64,000 nucleotides of DNA from Nonomuraea solani (GCF_900108335.1 NZ_FNVT01000001.1:310001-374000), one strand, 5' to 3'. Shown: positions 1-8,778, counted from the first letter of the stretch. Notes: generated by a model not told the origin, from the letters alone. Translations and numbers: made by a program.

Positions 1-400
1 TGGGGTCGATCACCAGCACCCTGACCCGCGCGCCCCGGTTCAGGCCCTTCTGCAGATCGTCCACGTAGGCGCGAATCGTCCGGCTGAGCGTCACACCGAC
101 GAAGCGGATGTCGTTCGCGTGGGCGATGCGTGGCTTGAGGTCCTTCTCGGTGCTCAGGAAGCCGTCGCCGGCCAGCTTCGACTCCACGAGGCGGGTCAGC
201 TCGGCCACCTGCTGCTTGGGACCGAGCGTGTTCACGGCCACCAAGGCGAGCGTGGCCAGCGTGGCGGCGCCCACGACCTTGGTGTTCACCACGTCGAAAA
301 CGCCCAGCACGCCCACCGTCAAAGCGATGAGCGCCGTCAGATAGATCTCGAGGTTCTTGCCGGTGCCGAGGTCCGCGCGTAACCGATCCAGTAGCCACAT
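1..400 (-). CDS. Membrane-anchored protein, 5' part only (PLD-like family candidate)
   Basis: This open frame starts at an ATG at 398-400 and runs off the window edge, giving 133 residues of the N-terminus. A GGTAGGAAC stretch sits about 8 nt before the ATG. Residues 17-37 and 43-58 are hydrophobic and look like a membrane hairpin just after a short basic start. After them comes a soluble part with the pattern FVGVTLSRTI (about 102-111) and ARVRVLVIDP at the visible end. In actinobacteria this layout often precedes a phospholipase D-like (HKD) domain, but no HKD motif is visible here, so the assignment is inference. Gene reality is well supported by open frame, codon use and ribosome site; function is uncertain. 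Confidence 0.7.
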   Translation of the reverse strand, partial: MWLLDRLRADLGTGKNLEIYLTALIALTVGVLGVFDVVNTKVVGAATLATLALVAVNTLGPKQQVAELTRLVESKLAGDGFLSTEKDLKPRIAHANDIRFVGVTLSRTIRAYVDDLQKGLNRGARVRVLVIDP

Positions 401-458
401 GCGCGGTTCCTACCCGGCCCCACCCTCCTTCGCCCGGCCCCGAGCCCCCGGCCAGGCG

Positions 459-650
459 AGCCGCCTGCCATGCCCGCCAGGCGTCGTGAGGCCGGTCCTC
501 GGTCAGGTGAGCCGTTTCCTGCGCACGCCCAGCGTCGTCAGGCCGGTCCTCGGCCAGGTGAGCCGTCTCCTGCGTACGCCTGGCCTCGTGAGGTCGGGTC
601 CCGGGTCGGGTGAACCGCCTCCTATGCCTAGCGTCGACAGGCAGGGCACC
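459..650. repeat. Degenerate 51-bp tandem repeat, about 3.5 copies
   Basis: Copies begin near 459, 510, 561 and 613, each starting with a variant of AGCCGYCTCCTGCGTACGCC and continuing through GTCGTGAGGCCGGTCCTCGG. The spacing is 51, 51 and 52 bp. The block fills most of the gap between the partial gene at 1-400 and the lhr stop codon. Open frames pass through it but they are simple repeats with no ribosome site, so I treat it as non-coding. Confidence 0.75.
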
Positions 651-726
651 CGTCACGCCGGGCCCGCCTGCTGTGCCCGGCGTCATCATCAGGCAGTGTC
701 GTGGGTGGGGTGTGTGTGCTGATCGT

Positions 727-3700
727 CTATGCCCGCAGCCGCAACCCCCGTGGTGTCGGGTGGAACCCGGCCGCCTCCAAGGCCGCCGCCAGGGGGGAGT
801 CGACGATGGAGCCGCCGTCGGCCCGTTCGACGGTCAGTTTGCCCAGGGCGCCATCGCGTACGGCCAGGGCCAGCGCGTCCACCGCCGGCTGCAGCCGGTC
901 GTCGTCGGTGAACGACAGCAGGGTCTTGCCCCCGCGCTCCACGTACAGCACCAGATGACCATCGACGAGCACGACCAGCGACCCCGCCTTCCGGCCGGGC
1001 TTGTGCCCGACGTCACCGGGATGCTGCGGCCACGACAATGCGGCGCCGTAAGGGCTGGCGGGGTCGGCGGCGGCCAGCACCACGGCCCGCCGGGTGCCGT
1101 CCCCGGACGGCCCAGGGGCCGCGCTCGGCGCCATGGCGCGCATCCGGTCGACCGCCCCCGGCAACGCGAACTGCGCCCCGCCGAGCCCTTCCACGAAGTA
1201 GCCCCGCCGGCACCGCCCGCTCTCCTCGTAGGCCCGCAGCACCTGGTAAACGGGCGTGAACCCGCCGGGCAGCCGCTCCGACGTCACCGCGCCCCGGGTG
1301 ACCACCCCGTGCCGTTCCAGCAGCACCTCGGCCTGGGCGTGGGCGCGCTGGGTCGTGTCGGCGGCGGGTGAGGGCAGCAGCCACCACCGCCCGGCCACGG
1401 TCGGCGGCCCGCTCCTGCTCGGCAGCACCGCCCGGCGCCGCCGCGTCGTGGCGGGCCGGTGCGCGGGCCGCCCGGTGCCGAGCGTGGCCCGCAGTGGGGA
1501 GAGCGTGTCGCCCGACACGCGGCCCGACCACACCAGGTCCCACAGCGCCGACACGAGCCCCGCGTCGTCCAGCGAGCCGAGCTGGTCGGAGATGCCACGG
1601 AAGAACAGCGCGCCGCCGCCGCCCAGGAGTTCGAGCATCCGCTCGTGCACAGGGGTGAGCGTGATCTCGGCGGGCTCCGGCAGTAGGAGCGGCGCGGTGT
1701 CGGCGAAGTAGAGCGACACCCACCCATCGCCGCCGGGCAGCGACCCCTGCCCCGACCAGATCACCTCACCCGACGAGGTCAGCTCGTCGAGCAGCGCCGG
1801 GTGGTAGCCGGGCACCCGCGAGGGCAGCACCAGCGTCTCCAGCGCCGACGCGGGCACGGCGGCCCCCTGGAGCTGCTCGATGGCGCGCACCAGCGCATCC
1901 ATCGCCCGAGCCGCCCCACCTGCCCCGGAGCCGTATCCTCCGGCCCCGCTCCGAGCTCCGCCCTCACCAGGCCCGAAGGCTCCGCTCCCGCCCCGTCCGT
2001 ATGCCCCCGCACCGGCCGAGCCCGACCCAGAACCCGAGCCCGACCCAGAACCTGAGCCGGTGATGCCGTGCCAGGCGGGGAGGAACAGGGCGAGGGTCTC
2101 CGGGGCGACCGGCTCGACCTCTTTGCGGAGCCGGGCCAGCGACCTGCGGCGCAGCATGCGCAGCACCCCGGCGTCGCACCACTCCTCACCCCGCCCGCCA
2201 GGCCGGAACTCACCGTTGACGACCCGCCCGGACGCGGCCAGCCGCCGCAGCGCGTCGGTCACCACGGCCACGCCCAGCCCGAACCGGGCGGCGGCCGTAC
2301 CGGCGTGGAAGGGGCCGCGGGTGCGGGCGTGCCGCGCCACCAGGTCGGCCAGCGGATCGGCCACCGGTTCGAGGAAGGCGTGCGGGATCCCGACGGGCAG
2401 CGGCACGCCCAGCGCGTCACGCATGCGCGCCGCGTCCTCGATCGCCGCCCACTGCTCCTCGCCCGCGAGCCGGACCCTGATCGCCCGCCGGGTGCGTTCG
2501 AGCTCCTCCAGCCACGCCGGATCGCCACCGCGTAGGCTCACGTCGGGCGCCAGCAGCGGCCCGTGCGAGCGCAGCAGGTCGGCGAGGTCCTCCACGTCGC
2601 GCAGCGGCCGGTCGAGCCTGGCCAGCTCGCGCTCACTGTCGGAGATCACGTCGGGGTCGAGCAGCTCGCGCAGGTCGGCCTGGCCCAGCAGCTCGGCCAG
2701 CAGCGTGGTGTCCAGCGCCAGGGCCTGCGCGCGGCGTTCGGCGATGGGGGCGTCGCCCTCGTACATGAACGCGCCCACGTAGTGGAACAGCAGCGAGGCC
2801 GCGAACGGTGAGGCCTGCGAGGTCTCCACCTCCACCAGCCGCACCCGGCGCGCGGCGAGGTCGCGCATGAGCCGCACCAGCCCCGGCACGTCGAAGACGT
2901 CCTGCAGGCACTCGCGCATCGTCTCCAGCACGATCGGGAACGAGGCGTACTGCGAGGCCACGCCCAGCAGATGAGCGGCCCGCTGCCGCTGCTGCCACAG
3001 CGGGCTGCGCTTGCCCGGGGTGCGGCGCGGCAGCAGCAGCGCCCGGCCCGCGCACTCCCTGAACCGGGAGGCGAACATGGCCGACCCGCCCAGCTCCTCG
3101 GTGACGATCTGCTCGATCTCCTCGGCGTCGAACGCCGCCACGTCGGTGGGCGGCTCGGCGAGCGTGTCGGGGATGCGCAGCACGATGCCGTCGTCGGAGT
3201 GCACGGCCTGTACGTCGACGCCGTAGCGTTCGCGCAGCCGCCGGTTGATCGCCAGCGCCCACGGGGCGTGCACCCGCGCGCCGTAGGGGGAGTGGATCAC
3301 CACGCGCCAGTCGCCCAGCTCGTCGTGGAAGCGTTCGACCAGCAGGGTGCGGTCGTCCGGCACGTAGCCGGTGGCCTCGCGCTGCTCCCGCAGGTAGGCC
3401 AGCAGGTTGCCCGAGGCGTATTCGTCGAGCCCGGCGGCCCGCATCCGTTCGGTCGAGTCCTGTTTGGCCTGTTCGCGGAGGAACTGCCCGATCGCCCGTC
3501 CCAGCTCGGCCGGCCGCCCCTGGGCGTCGCCGTGCCAGAACGGCAGCTTGCCCGGCTGCCCCGGCGCGGGCGAGACGAGCACCCGGTCCGCCGTGATGTC
3601 CTCGATCCGCCACGAGGTCGCGCCCAGCACGAACACGTCGCCCACGCGCGACTCGTAGACCATCTCCTCGTCCAGCTCGCCCACCCGGGAGGCCCGCTCG

Positions 3701-5460
3701 CCCACCAGGAACACGCCGAACAGGCCCCGGTCGGGAATCGTGCCGCCGTTGGTGACCGCCAGCCGCTGCGCGCCGGGCCGGCCCTGGAGGGTGCCGGTGA
3801 CGCGGTCCCACACGATGCGCGGGCGCAGCTCGGCGAACTCCTCGCTCGGGTAGCGCCCGGCCAGCATGTCGAGCGTGGCCTCCAGCGCGCTCCTCGGCAG
3901 GGTGGCGTAGGAGGCGGCCCGCTTGATCACGGACTCCAGCTCGTCGACCGTCCACTCGTCGAGCGCGGTCATCGCCACGATCTGCTGAGCCAGCACGTCG
4001 AGCGGGTTGCGCGGGTAGCGCAACTCCTCGATCTCACCGCTCTTCATCCGCTCGGCCACCACGGCCGTCTGCACCAGGTCGCCCCGGTATTTGGGGAAGA
4101 TGACCCCCTTGGACACCGCCCCCACCTGGTGCCCCGCCCGGCCGATGCGCTGCAGCCCGCTGGCCACGCTCGGCGGCGCCTCCACGCACGCGACCAGGTC
4201 GACCGCGCCCATGTCGATGCCCAGCTCCAGGCTGGAGGTGGCGACCACGGCGGGCAGCCGGCCGGACTTGAGCGCCTCTTCGATCTGCGCCCGCTCCTCC
4301 TTGGAGACCGAGCCGTGGTGAGCGCGTACGATCTCCGTCACGGCCCCTTTACTGGCCCCGGCCTGCGCCATCATCTCGGCGGGCGGCCGTCGGGGCGGCT
4401 TGCCCGCCGCATTCTCACGCGCGGCCCCGCCGGCTTCTGGCGGCCCCGTCTCCCAGATCGACAGGTCGATGGCTTCGGCGCCGTGCTCCCGGTCGTAGGC
4501 CAGCTCGTTGAGCCGGGTGCACAGCCGTTCGGCCAGCCGCCTCGAATTGGCGAACACGATCGTGGAGCTGTGGGCCTCGATCAGGTCGAAGAGCCGGTCT
4601 TCGACGTGCGGCCAGATCGACCGGCTGGTGGGCTCCGGGGCGAACTCTTCGCCGTCCGCCTGCCGCGGCCGGCCCTCCATCTCCGTCATGTCCTCGATGG
4701 GGACGACGACCTCGACCTCGATCCGCTTGTCGGAGGGCGGCTGCACCACGGTGGCCGGCCGGGCGCCGCCCAGGAAGGCCGCCACCTCGCTCACCGGCCG
4801 CACGGTCGCCGACAGCCCGATCCGCTGCGCGGGCTTGCCGAGCAGCGCGTCGAGCCGTTCGAGACTGATCGCCAGGTGGGCGCCGCGCTTGGTGGCCGCG
4901 ACCGCGTGGACCTCGTCGACGATCACCGTCTCCACGTCGCGCAGGGCTTCCCTGGCCTGGCTGGTGAGCAGCAGGAACAGCGACTCGGGCGTGGTGATGA
5001 GGATGTCGGACGGCTTGGCCGCGAACCGGCGGCGGTCTTCGGCCGGCGTGTCACCCGACCGGATCGCCACCGAGATCTCCGGCACGGGCAGCCCGAGCCG
5101 GCGCGCCGTCTGCTTGAGCCCGGCCAGCGGCGCGCGCAGGTTGCGCTCGACGTCGACGGCCAGCGCCTTGAGCGGCGACACGTAGAGAACCCGGGTGCCT
5201 TTGCGCTCGGCCTGCTTCTCGGACCGAGCGCCCTTGCGCTCGGTCTCATGCCGGTCATGCTGGATGGCGGCGAGCCGGTCGAGGGACCACAGGAAGGCCG
5301 CCAGCGTCTTGCCCGAGCCGGTGGGCGCGACGACCAGGGTGTTGTCGCCACGCGAGATCGACTCCCATGCCCCCTCTTGGGCGGCCGTGGGAGCTTGGAA
5401 GGCTCCGGTGAACCATTGCCTGGTCACCTGGCTGAAGTGGTCTAGCGAGCTCACCAGCAC
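727..5460 (-). CDS. lhr: Lhr-type ATP-dependent superfamily 2 helicase
   Basis: This is a large helicase of 1577 residues, the usual size for the long actinobacterial Lhr proteins that unwind DNA or RNA:DNA hybrids in repair. The N-terminal motor shows the Q-motif region, Walker A APTGSGKT (about residues 45-52), Walker B box VDEVHA and motif III SATVRP, followed by the second RecA-like domain, a winged-helix region and the long Lhr C-terminal domain. The GTG start has GAGG six bases upstream. Residues about 1133-1185 are a pure Gly/Ser/Ala stretch beginning with eight GS pairs, placed just before the conserved segment AIEQLQGAAVPAS, which looks like an expanded linker. It is divergent from the VOC gene, with about 80 bp between them. 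Confidence 0.95.
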   Translation of the reverse strand: MLVSSLDHFSQVTRQWFTGAFQAPTAAQEGAWESISRGDNTLVVAPTGSGKTLAAFLWSLDRLAAIQHDRHETERKGARSEKQAERKGTRVLYVSPLKALAVDVERNLRAPLAGLKQTARRLGLPVPEISVAIRSGDTPAEDRRRFAAKPSDILITTPESLFLLLTSQAREALRDVETVIVDEVHAVAATKRGAHLAISLERLDALLGKPAQRIGLSATVRPVSEVAAFLGGARPATVVQPPSDKRIEVEVVVPIEDMTEMEGRPRQADGEEFAPEPTSRSIWPHVEDRLFDLIEAHSSTIVFANSRRLAERLCTRLNELAYDREHGAEAIDLSIWETGPPEAGGAARENAAGKPPRRPPAEMMAQAGASKGAVTEIVRAHHGSVSKEERAQIEEALKSGRLPAVVATSSLELGIDMGAVDLVACVEAPPSVASGLQRIGRAGHQVGAVSKGVIFPKYRGDLVQTAVVAERMKSGEIEELRYPRNPLDVLAQQIVAMTALDEWTVDELESVIKRAASYATLPRSALEATLDMLAGRYPSEEFAELRPRIVWDRVTGTLQGRPGAQRLAVTNGGTIPDRGLFGVFLVGERASRVGELDEEMVYESRVGDVFVLGATSWRIEDITADRVLVSPAPGQPGKLPFWHGDAQGRPAELGRAIGQFLREQAKQDSTERMRAAGLDEYASGNLLAYLREQREATGYVPDDRTLLVERFHDELGDWRVVIHSPYGARVHAPWALAINRRLRERYGVDVQAVHSDDGIVLRIPDTLAEPPTDVAAFDAEEIEQIVTEELGGSAMFASRFRECAGRALLLPRRTPGKRSPLWQQRQRAAHLLGVASQYASFPIVLETMRECLQDVFDVPGLVRLMRDLAARRVRLVEVETSQASPFAASLLFHYVGAFMYEGDAPIAERRAQALALDTTLLAELLGQADLRELLDPDVISDSERELARLDRPLRDVEDLADLLRSHGPLLAPDVSLRGGDPAWLEELERTRRAIRVRLAGEEQWAAIEDAARMRDALGVPLPVGIPHAFLEPVADPLADLVARHARTRGPFHAGTAAARFGLGVAVVTDALRRLAASGRVVNGEFRPGGRGEEWCDAGVLRMLRRRSLARLRKEVEPVAPETLALFLPAWHGITGSGSGSGSGSGSGSAGAGAYGRGGSGAFGPGEGGARSGAGGYGSGAGGAARAMDALVRAIEQLQGAAVPASALETLVLPSRVPGYHPALLDELTSSGEVIWSGQGSLPGGDGWVSLYFADTAPLLLPEPAEITLTPVHERMLELLGGGGALFFRGISDQLGSLDDAGLVSALWDLVWSGRVSGDTLSPLRATLGTGRPAHRPATTRRRRAVLPSRSGPPTVAGRWWLLPSPAADTTQRAHAQAEVLLERHGVVTRGAVTSERLPGGFTPVYQVLRAYEESGRCRRGYFVEGLGGAQFALPGAVDRMRAMAPSAAPGPSGDGTRRAVVLAAADPASPYGAALSWPQHPGDVGHKPGRKAGSLVVLVDGHLVLYVERGGKTLLSFTDDDRLQPAVDALALAVRDGALGKLTVERADGGSIVDSPLAAALEAAGFHPTPRGLRLRA

Positions 5461-5543
5461 ATATTGCCTCGCGCCACCGACAGAAAACGCATTGGCCCGG
5501 CGGCGGGCGATTGAGCAGGGGTCCTGGCGGACATACAGCGACC

Positions 5544-6032
5544 GTGACCATCGATTATGCGGCCATCGACGCCCGCCGTGCGGAGCTCAGGCAGAGCTAC
5601 GTCTTACCGCACCGACCATCGAGCAGTGCCCGCGGCCTGCACCACATGGCTCTGGTCTCCTCCGACGTGGAACGGACCATCAAGTTCTACCAGGAACTCC
5701 TGGAGTTCCCGCTCACCGAGATCATCGAGAACCGCGACTACAAGGGTTCGAGCCACTTCTTCTTCGACATCGGCAACGGCAACCTGCTGGCGTTCTTCGA
5801 CTTCCCCGGGCTCGACCTGGGGCCGTACCAGGAAGTGCTCGGCGGACTGCACCACATCGCGATCTCCGTCGACCCCGCCACCTGGGAACGGCTGCGCGGA
5901 AAGCTGGAGATGGCCGGCGTGCCGCACCAGATAGAGAGCGGCGCCTCCATTTACTTCAAGGACCCCGACGGCGCCCGCCTGGAGCTGCTCGCCGACCATC
6001 TCGGTGAGATGTACGGCACGCGGGTGTTGTGA
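5544..6032 (+). CDS. VOC (glyoxalase/bleomycin-resistance fold) family protein
   Basis: The product of 162 residues has two vicinal-oxygen-chelate modules: the first around LHHMALVSSDVERTIKFYQ (32-50), the second around GGLHHIAISVDP, ending with the typical FKDPDGARLELLAD metal-ligand strand. These proteins are small soluble metalloenzymes; the substrate cannot be read from sequence. I chose the GTG at 5544, giving MTIDYAAID, because homologues I recall begin this way; an upstream in-frame TTG at 5511 would add 11 residues and has no better ribosome site. Its stop lies next to the stop of the small convergent gene at 6034. Confidence 0.88.
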   Translation: MTIDYAAIDARRAELRQSYVLPHRPSSSARGLHHMALVSSDVERTIKFYQELLEFPLTEIIENRDYKGSSHFFFDIGNGNLLAFFDFPGLDLGPYQEVLGGLHHIAISVDPATWERLRGKLEMAGVPHQIESGASIYFKDPDGARLELLADHLGEMYGTRVL

Positions 6033-6033
6033 C

Positions 6034-6228
6034 CTAACGTCGCGACGCCCTGCGCGTACGCGGCTTGCCCGCACGGGGCTCCTGCCTGATGCCCGCGTGC
6101 CGTTCGGCGCGCTCCGCCTTCTCCTTCCTCACGGCTAACCTCAGCTCGAGCAGTAACCGGCGGCGTTTGGCCCTGTTGGCCTTCGTTCTGGCGGTCCTCG
6201 GGGGTGAAGACTTGGGGGTCTTTGGCAT
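6034..6228 (-). CDS. Small, very basic hypothetical protein
   Basis: The 64-residue product is about one third Arg and Lys, with an Ala/Glu/Arg helix-like middle part (LLLELRLAVRKEKAERAERH). The ATG is preceded by GTAGGACATCCTC, so AGGA lies about 7 bases upstream, and the frame is a plausible small gene convergent with the VOC gene. No known domain is visible. A nucleic-acid-binding role would fit the charge, but that is only a guess. It could also be a spurious frame. Confidence 0.5.
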   Translation of the reverse strand: MPKTPKSSPPRTARTKANRAKRRRLLLELRLAVRKEKAERAERHAGIRQEPRAGKPRTRRASRR

Positions 6229-6271
6229 GAGGATGTCCTACCCACACCTCACGCGATTCCATACTTGATTC

Positions 6272-6466
6272 ATGCGCCTGACGGAGTTCTGGAGACGGAT
6301 GAAGGCTCACTTCGGTGAGAGCTACGCCGAGTCGTGGGCCCGCGACTACGTGATCGCCCCGCTGGGCGGACGGACGGTCGACCAGGCGCTGGCCGAGGGC
6401 GAGAGTGCGAAGACGGTGTGGCGCGCGGTCTGCCAGGTGGAGGACGTCTCGTCCAAACTGCGCTAA
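6272..6466 (+). CDS. DUF3046 family protein
   Basis: This 64-residue protein starts MRLTEFWRRM and contains the family core WARDYVIAPLGGRTVDQAL followed by a short helix WRAVCQVEDV. DUF3046 proteins are small actinobacterial proteins of unknown function that sit just upstream of recA, as in mycobacteria. Here a TetR/protease pair separates it from recA. Its last codons overlap by 4 bp the end of the convergent gene at 6463. Confidence 0.93.
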   Translation: MRLTEFWRRMKAHFGESYAESWARDYVIAPLGGRTVDQALAEGESAKTVWRAVCQVEDVSSKLR

Positions 6467-6810
6467 CCCGGCTGTGCCAGATCGAGCGTCCGGCGCAGCG
6501 CGGCGGCCGTACGCTCCAGGTCGTCGGCGCTGCCCTGCCCGCCGGACGACCACAGGAACAGCCAGCCCTGGTTCGACGGGGTGGCGAAGATGATCGTCTG
6601 GCGGCCGGTGCTCGGGTGCCAGACCCACAGCACCGGGTCGTCGTCGCCGACCATACGGCTGACCAGGCCCTGGTTGGGCAGCAATTCGGCGAGTGCCTCG
6701 AGATGGACGCGCCGTTCCCCGGTGTAGCCGCTCGCCACGTGCCGCCTCCAACTGTCGCCCTGCAGTGAGTCTCCCCAGCTCACCCCGCATGCCAACCCGT
6801 TGGCGGCCAA
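6463..6810 (-). CDS. Conserved hypothetical protein, probably co-translated with the upstream protease-like gene
   Basis: The product is 115 residues from a TTG at 6810, or 106 from a GTG at 6783. It has no signal or membrane segment. The centre is rich in aromatic residues (VLWVWHPSTGRQTIIFATPS, then WLFLWSSGG) and the end is a helix ERTAAALRRTLDLAQ. I do not recognise the family. The TGA of the upstream gene at 6814 is followed three bases later by the TTG (TGAGGGTTG), which suggests translational coupling and favours the longer start. Confidence 0.72.
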   Translation of the reverse strand: MAANGLACGVSWGDSLQGDSWRRHVASGYTGERRVHLEALAELLPNQGLVSRMVGDDDPVLWVWHPSTGRQTIIFATPSNQGWLFLWSSGGQGSADDLERTAAALRRTLDLAQPG

Positions 6811-6813
6811 CCC

Positions 6814-8028
6814 TCATGAGGGGGTGTTCATGAGGATGCGCATGCGCGCGAAGTCGAATGTCAGGGCGTACGGACGGAAGAACTCGTGCGTGGGCAGCCC
6901 GCCGATCCGGAAGCCGAACCCGTTCTCGAACCACTCGGGGAACGCCCCCGTCAGGCCGGGCACCCGCTCGCGGACGGCGGAGCCGAGCGTCACCCGCTCG
7001 ACCGTCACCGGATGCGTGCCGTCGCCCTCCGGCACCTCCATCCCGGCCGCGGTGAAGGTGGCGCGTGGAGCGGTGAAGCCGATGTCGCCGCCGCCCGTGT
7101 CGACGAAGAACACCATCTTGTCCAGGTGGTTCACCGTGCCGTGGGACAGCGGGAAATGGTCTCCCACGAACCACATGGGCGCGCTGTGCGTGGCGGCGAG
7201 GGGTGCGCGCCTGTTCCTGTTCAGCACGAGTGCGCGGCCCGGATAGTCGATGGTGGCCAGGAACCGTGCCAGGACGCTCGTGCCGATCGCGCCCTGGGTG
7301 GTCCTGCCGTCGGGCGCGGTGAGCCGGATCGCGTCGGGGATCGTGTGGACCGGTAGCCGCTCGATGTCCAGGCCGCCCAGGGTGAGGCGGTCCACGCGCC
7401 CTTGGTACGCCTTGTGCTCGCCGTACATCGTCCGGCCGGTCGTGTGGCCGTACATGGGGATGCCGAGCCGGTCGGCGTAGTCCTCGTTCAGCGCGAACAG
7501 CGCGCCGGTGTCGAGGAAGAACAGGGCGGGTGGCGCGCCGTTCAGCGACGCCTCGACCATGGGGAGCGGGTCGGTCGCCGCGAACGGGATCCTGACCGAG
7601 CCGGGTCCCGAGATCCGGTACGGCCTGCGTCCGGCGAAGCTTCTGAGCTGCGCGGGCGTCGCGCTGGGAGCGTCGTCCCGGACCGAGGGGAGCAGCGCGG
7701 CCAGCTCCTCGAACGCGTGGCTCCGCCACAGGGCGTCGGCCAGGTTCTTGCGTGCGCGTACGTGCCCGGGTTCGAGCCGCAGGACCCTGTGCAGCAGGCG
7801 CCTGGCGACGGGGAGCCGATCTTCGAGCAGCGTGACGTAGGCGTGCTGGGCGAGCGCGTGCACGTGGTCGGGATCCCTGGCGAGCACCTGACGGTACAGG
7901 GCGTTCGCGGCGTCGAAGTCGCCCCTGTGGAACAACTCGTCCGCCTTGTCCCGGGCTTGCACGGGATGAGCCGCGAGTCCCGCGACGGCCACCCCTTTCA
8001 CGAAGATACGGCGCGTGGGCTGGTTCAT
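6814..8028 (-). CDS. Secreted TPR protein with retropepsin-like aspartic protease domain
   Basis: The 404-residue protein begins with TRRIFVKGVAVAGLAA, close to a twin-arginine signal (RRxFxK), so export is likely. Residues 27-120 form tetratricopeptide-like helices (LFHRGDFDAANALYRQVLARDP). From about 145 on it resembles clan AA aspartic proteases: FFLDTGA at 171-177, a hydrophobic IGTSVLARFLATIDY (248-262), and a second FFVDTGGGDIGF (308-319). The two DTG elements in one chain suggest a single-chain protease fold, though activity is inferred. The ATG at 8028 has GGAGG seven bases upstream; an earlier start would place coding sequence inside the operator. It is divergent from, and probably controlled by, the TetR gene. 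Confidence 0.85.
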   Translation of the reverse strand: MNQPTRRIFVKGVAVAGLAAHPVQARDKADELFHRGDFDAANALYRQVLARDPDHVHALAQHAYVTLLEDRLPVARRLLHRVLRLEPGHVRARKNLADALWRSHAFEELAALLPSVRDDAPSATPAQLRSFAGRRPYRISGPGSVRIPFAATDPLPMVEASLNGAPPALFFLDTGALFALNEDYADRLGIPMYGHTTGRTMYGEHKAYQGRVDRLTLGGLDIERLPVHTIPDAIRLTAPDGRTTQGAIGTSVLARFLATIDYPGRALVLNRNRRAPLAATHSAPMWFVGDHFPLSHGTVNHLDKMVFFVDTGGGDIGFTAPRATFTAAGMEVPEGDGTHPVTVERVTLGSAVRERVPGLTGAFPEWFENGFGFRIGGLPTHEFFRPYALTFDFARMRILMNTPS

Positions 8029-8049
8029 TGGGCGCCTCCAGGCGTTGAG

Positions 8050-8083
8050 ATACCGATCAGTATTCGAATACCGCTCAGTATTC
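8050..8083. promoter_or_regulatory. Tandem palindromic operator for the TetR regulator
   Basis: Two 16-bp copies, ATACCGATCAGTATTC (8050-8065) and ATACCGCTCAGTATTC (8068-8083), lie 18 bp apart. Each contains a near-palindrome ATACNGATCNGTAT, and GTATTCGAATAC bridges them. A TATACT hexamer follows at 8085-8090. The position between divergent genes, one encoding a TetR regulator, fits repression of both. Confidence 0.85.
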
Positions 8084-8122
8084 ATATACTGTTGGGGATG
8101 TCAACGGCGGAGAACGGAGATC

Positions 8123-8737
8123 GTGGCGGTGGCGGAACGGCTCACGAGGCAGGAGCAGCGCGAACGCAACCGGCTCGCCCTGCTGGAGGCCGCGGAGAAG
8201 GTGTTCGCGGAGCGAGGCGTCCAGGGCGCCTCAGTGGACGAGGTCGCCGCGGAGGCCGGCCTCACCAAGGGCGCCGTCTACTCCAACTTCGACGGCAAGG
8301 AGGACCTGCTGCTCGCGGTCATGCGGCACGGTCTCGGGCGGGAGGCGCGCGCCCAGTCGGAACGGCTGCTCCATGGCGGCAGGGACGCGGGGGAGCTGGT
8401 GGCGGAGTTCGGGGCGTACTGGGAGGAGAGCGCCCGGAACGGCGAGCAGGACAGGTTCGCGCGGCTGACCGTGGAGTTCATGGTCCACGCCACCCGCGAT
8501 CCGGCCGTACGCGAGCAGCTCGTCGCCCTGCTGTTCCCGCCCGGCGGACCCGATCGCCATCCCCTGGCGCCGCCGGGCAGCGGGCTGGCCGGGCTGCCGT
8601 ACGAGCAGGCCGACGCCATCCTGAAGTCCCTGGACATCGGCATGCGCCTGCTGGCGCTGCTCGCCCCCGAGCGCTGCCCTCCGGAGCTGTTCTCGACGGC
8701 CCTGCGACTGCTGACCGCGCCCGAGGCGGGGGATTGA
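8123..8737 (+). CDS. TetR/AcrR family transcriptional regulator
   Basis: The protein has 204 residues from a GTG at 8123, which has GGAG about three to four bases upstream. The N-terminal DNA-binding domain is clear: RNRLALLEAAEKVFAERG, then ASVDEVAAEAGLTKGAVYSNF (about 36-56), the standard helix-turn-helix and the YxNF end. The C-terminal helices are variable and should form the ligand pocket and dimer face. The gene is divergent from the TPR/protease gene with a duplicated palindrome between them, so autoregulation plus control of that gene is likely. The ligand is unknown. It ends shortly before the recA promoter. Confidence 0.93.
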   Translation: MAVAERLTRQEQRERNRLALLEAAEKVFAERGVQGASVDEVAAEAGLTKGAVYSNFDGKEDLLLAVMRHGLGREARAQSERLLHGGRDAGELVAEFGAYWEESARNGEQDRFARLTVEFMVHATRDPAVREQLVALLFPPGGPDRHPLAPPGSGLAGLPYEQADAILKSLDIGMRLLALLAPERCPPELFSTALRLLTAPEAGD

Positions 8738-8764
8738 CGCCTACCTGCGTGTTCCTGCTGTGAT

Positions 8765-8778
8765 CGAACAGCCGTTCG
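8765..8778. promoter_or_regulatory. LexA (SOS) box upstream of recA
   Basis: CGAACAGCCGTTCG matches the Gram-positive and actinobacterial LexA consensus CGAAC-N4-GTTCG exactly and lies 115 bp before the recA start codon. It predicts DNA-damage induction of recA and probably of recX. Confidence 0.93.

Noticed and set aside
610-1371. 253-residue plus-strand open frame over the lhr 3' end
   Set aside because: It lies opposite the conserved Lhr C-terminal domain, is rich in Arg/Gly/Pro, and has no ribosome site; it is a shadow of lhr.
2000-2060. Assembly error in the GS-repeat of lhr
   Set aside because: The frame is preserved on both sides and similar low-complexity inserts occur in other genes here, so a real expansion is more likely.
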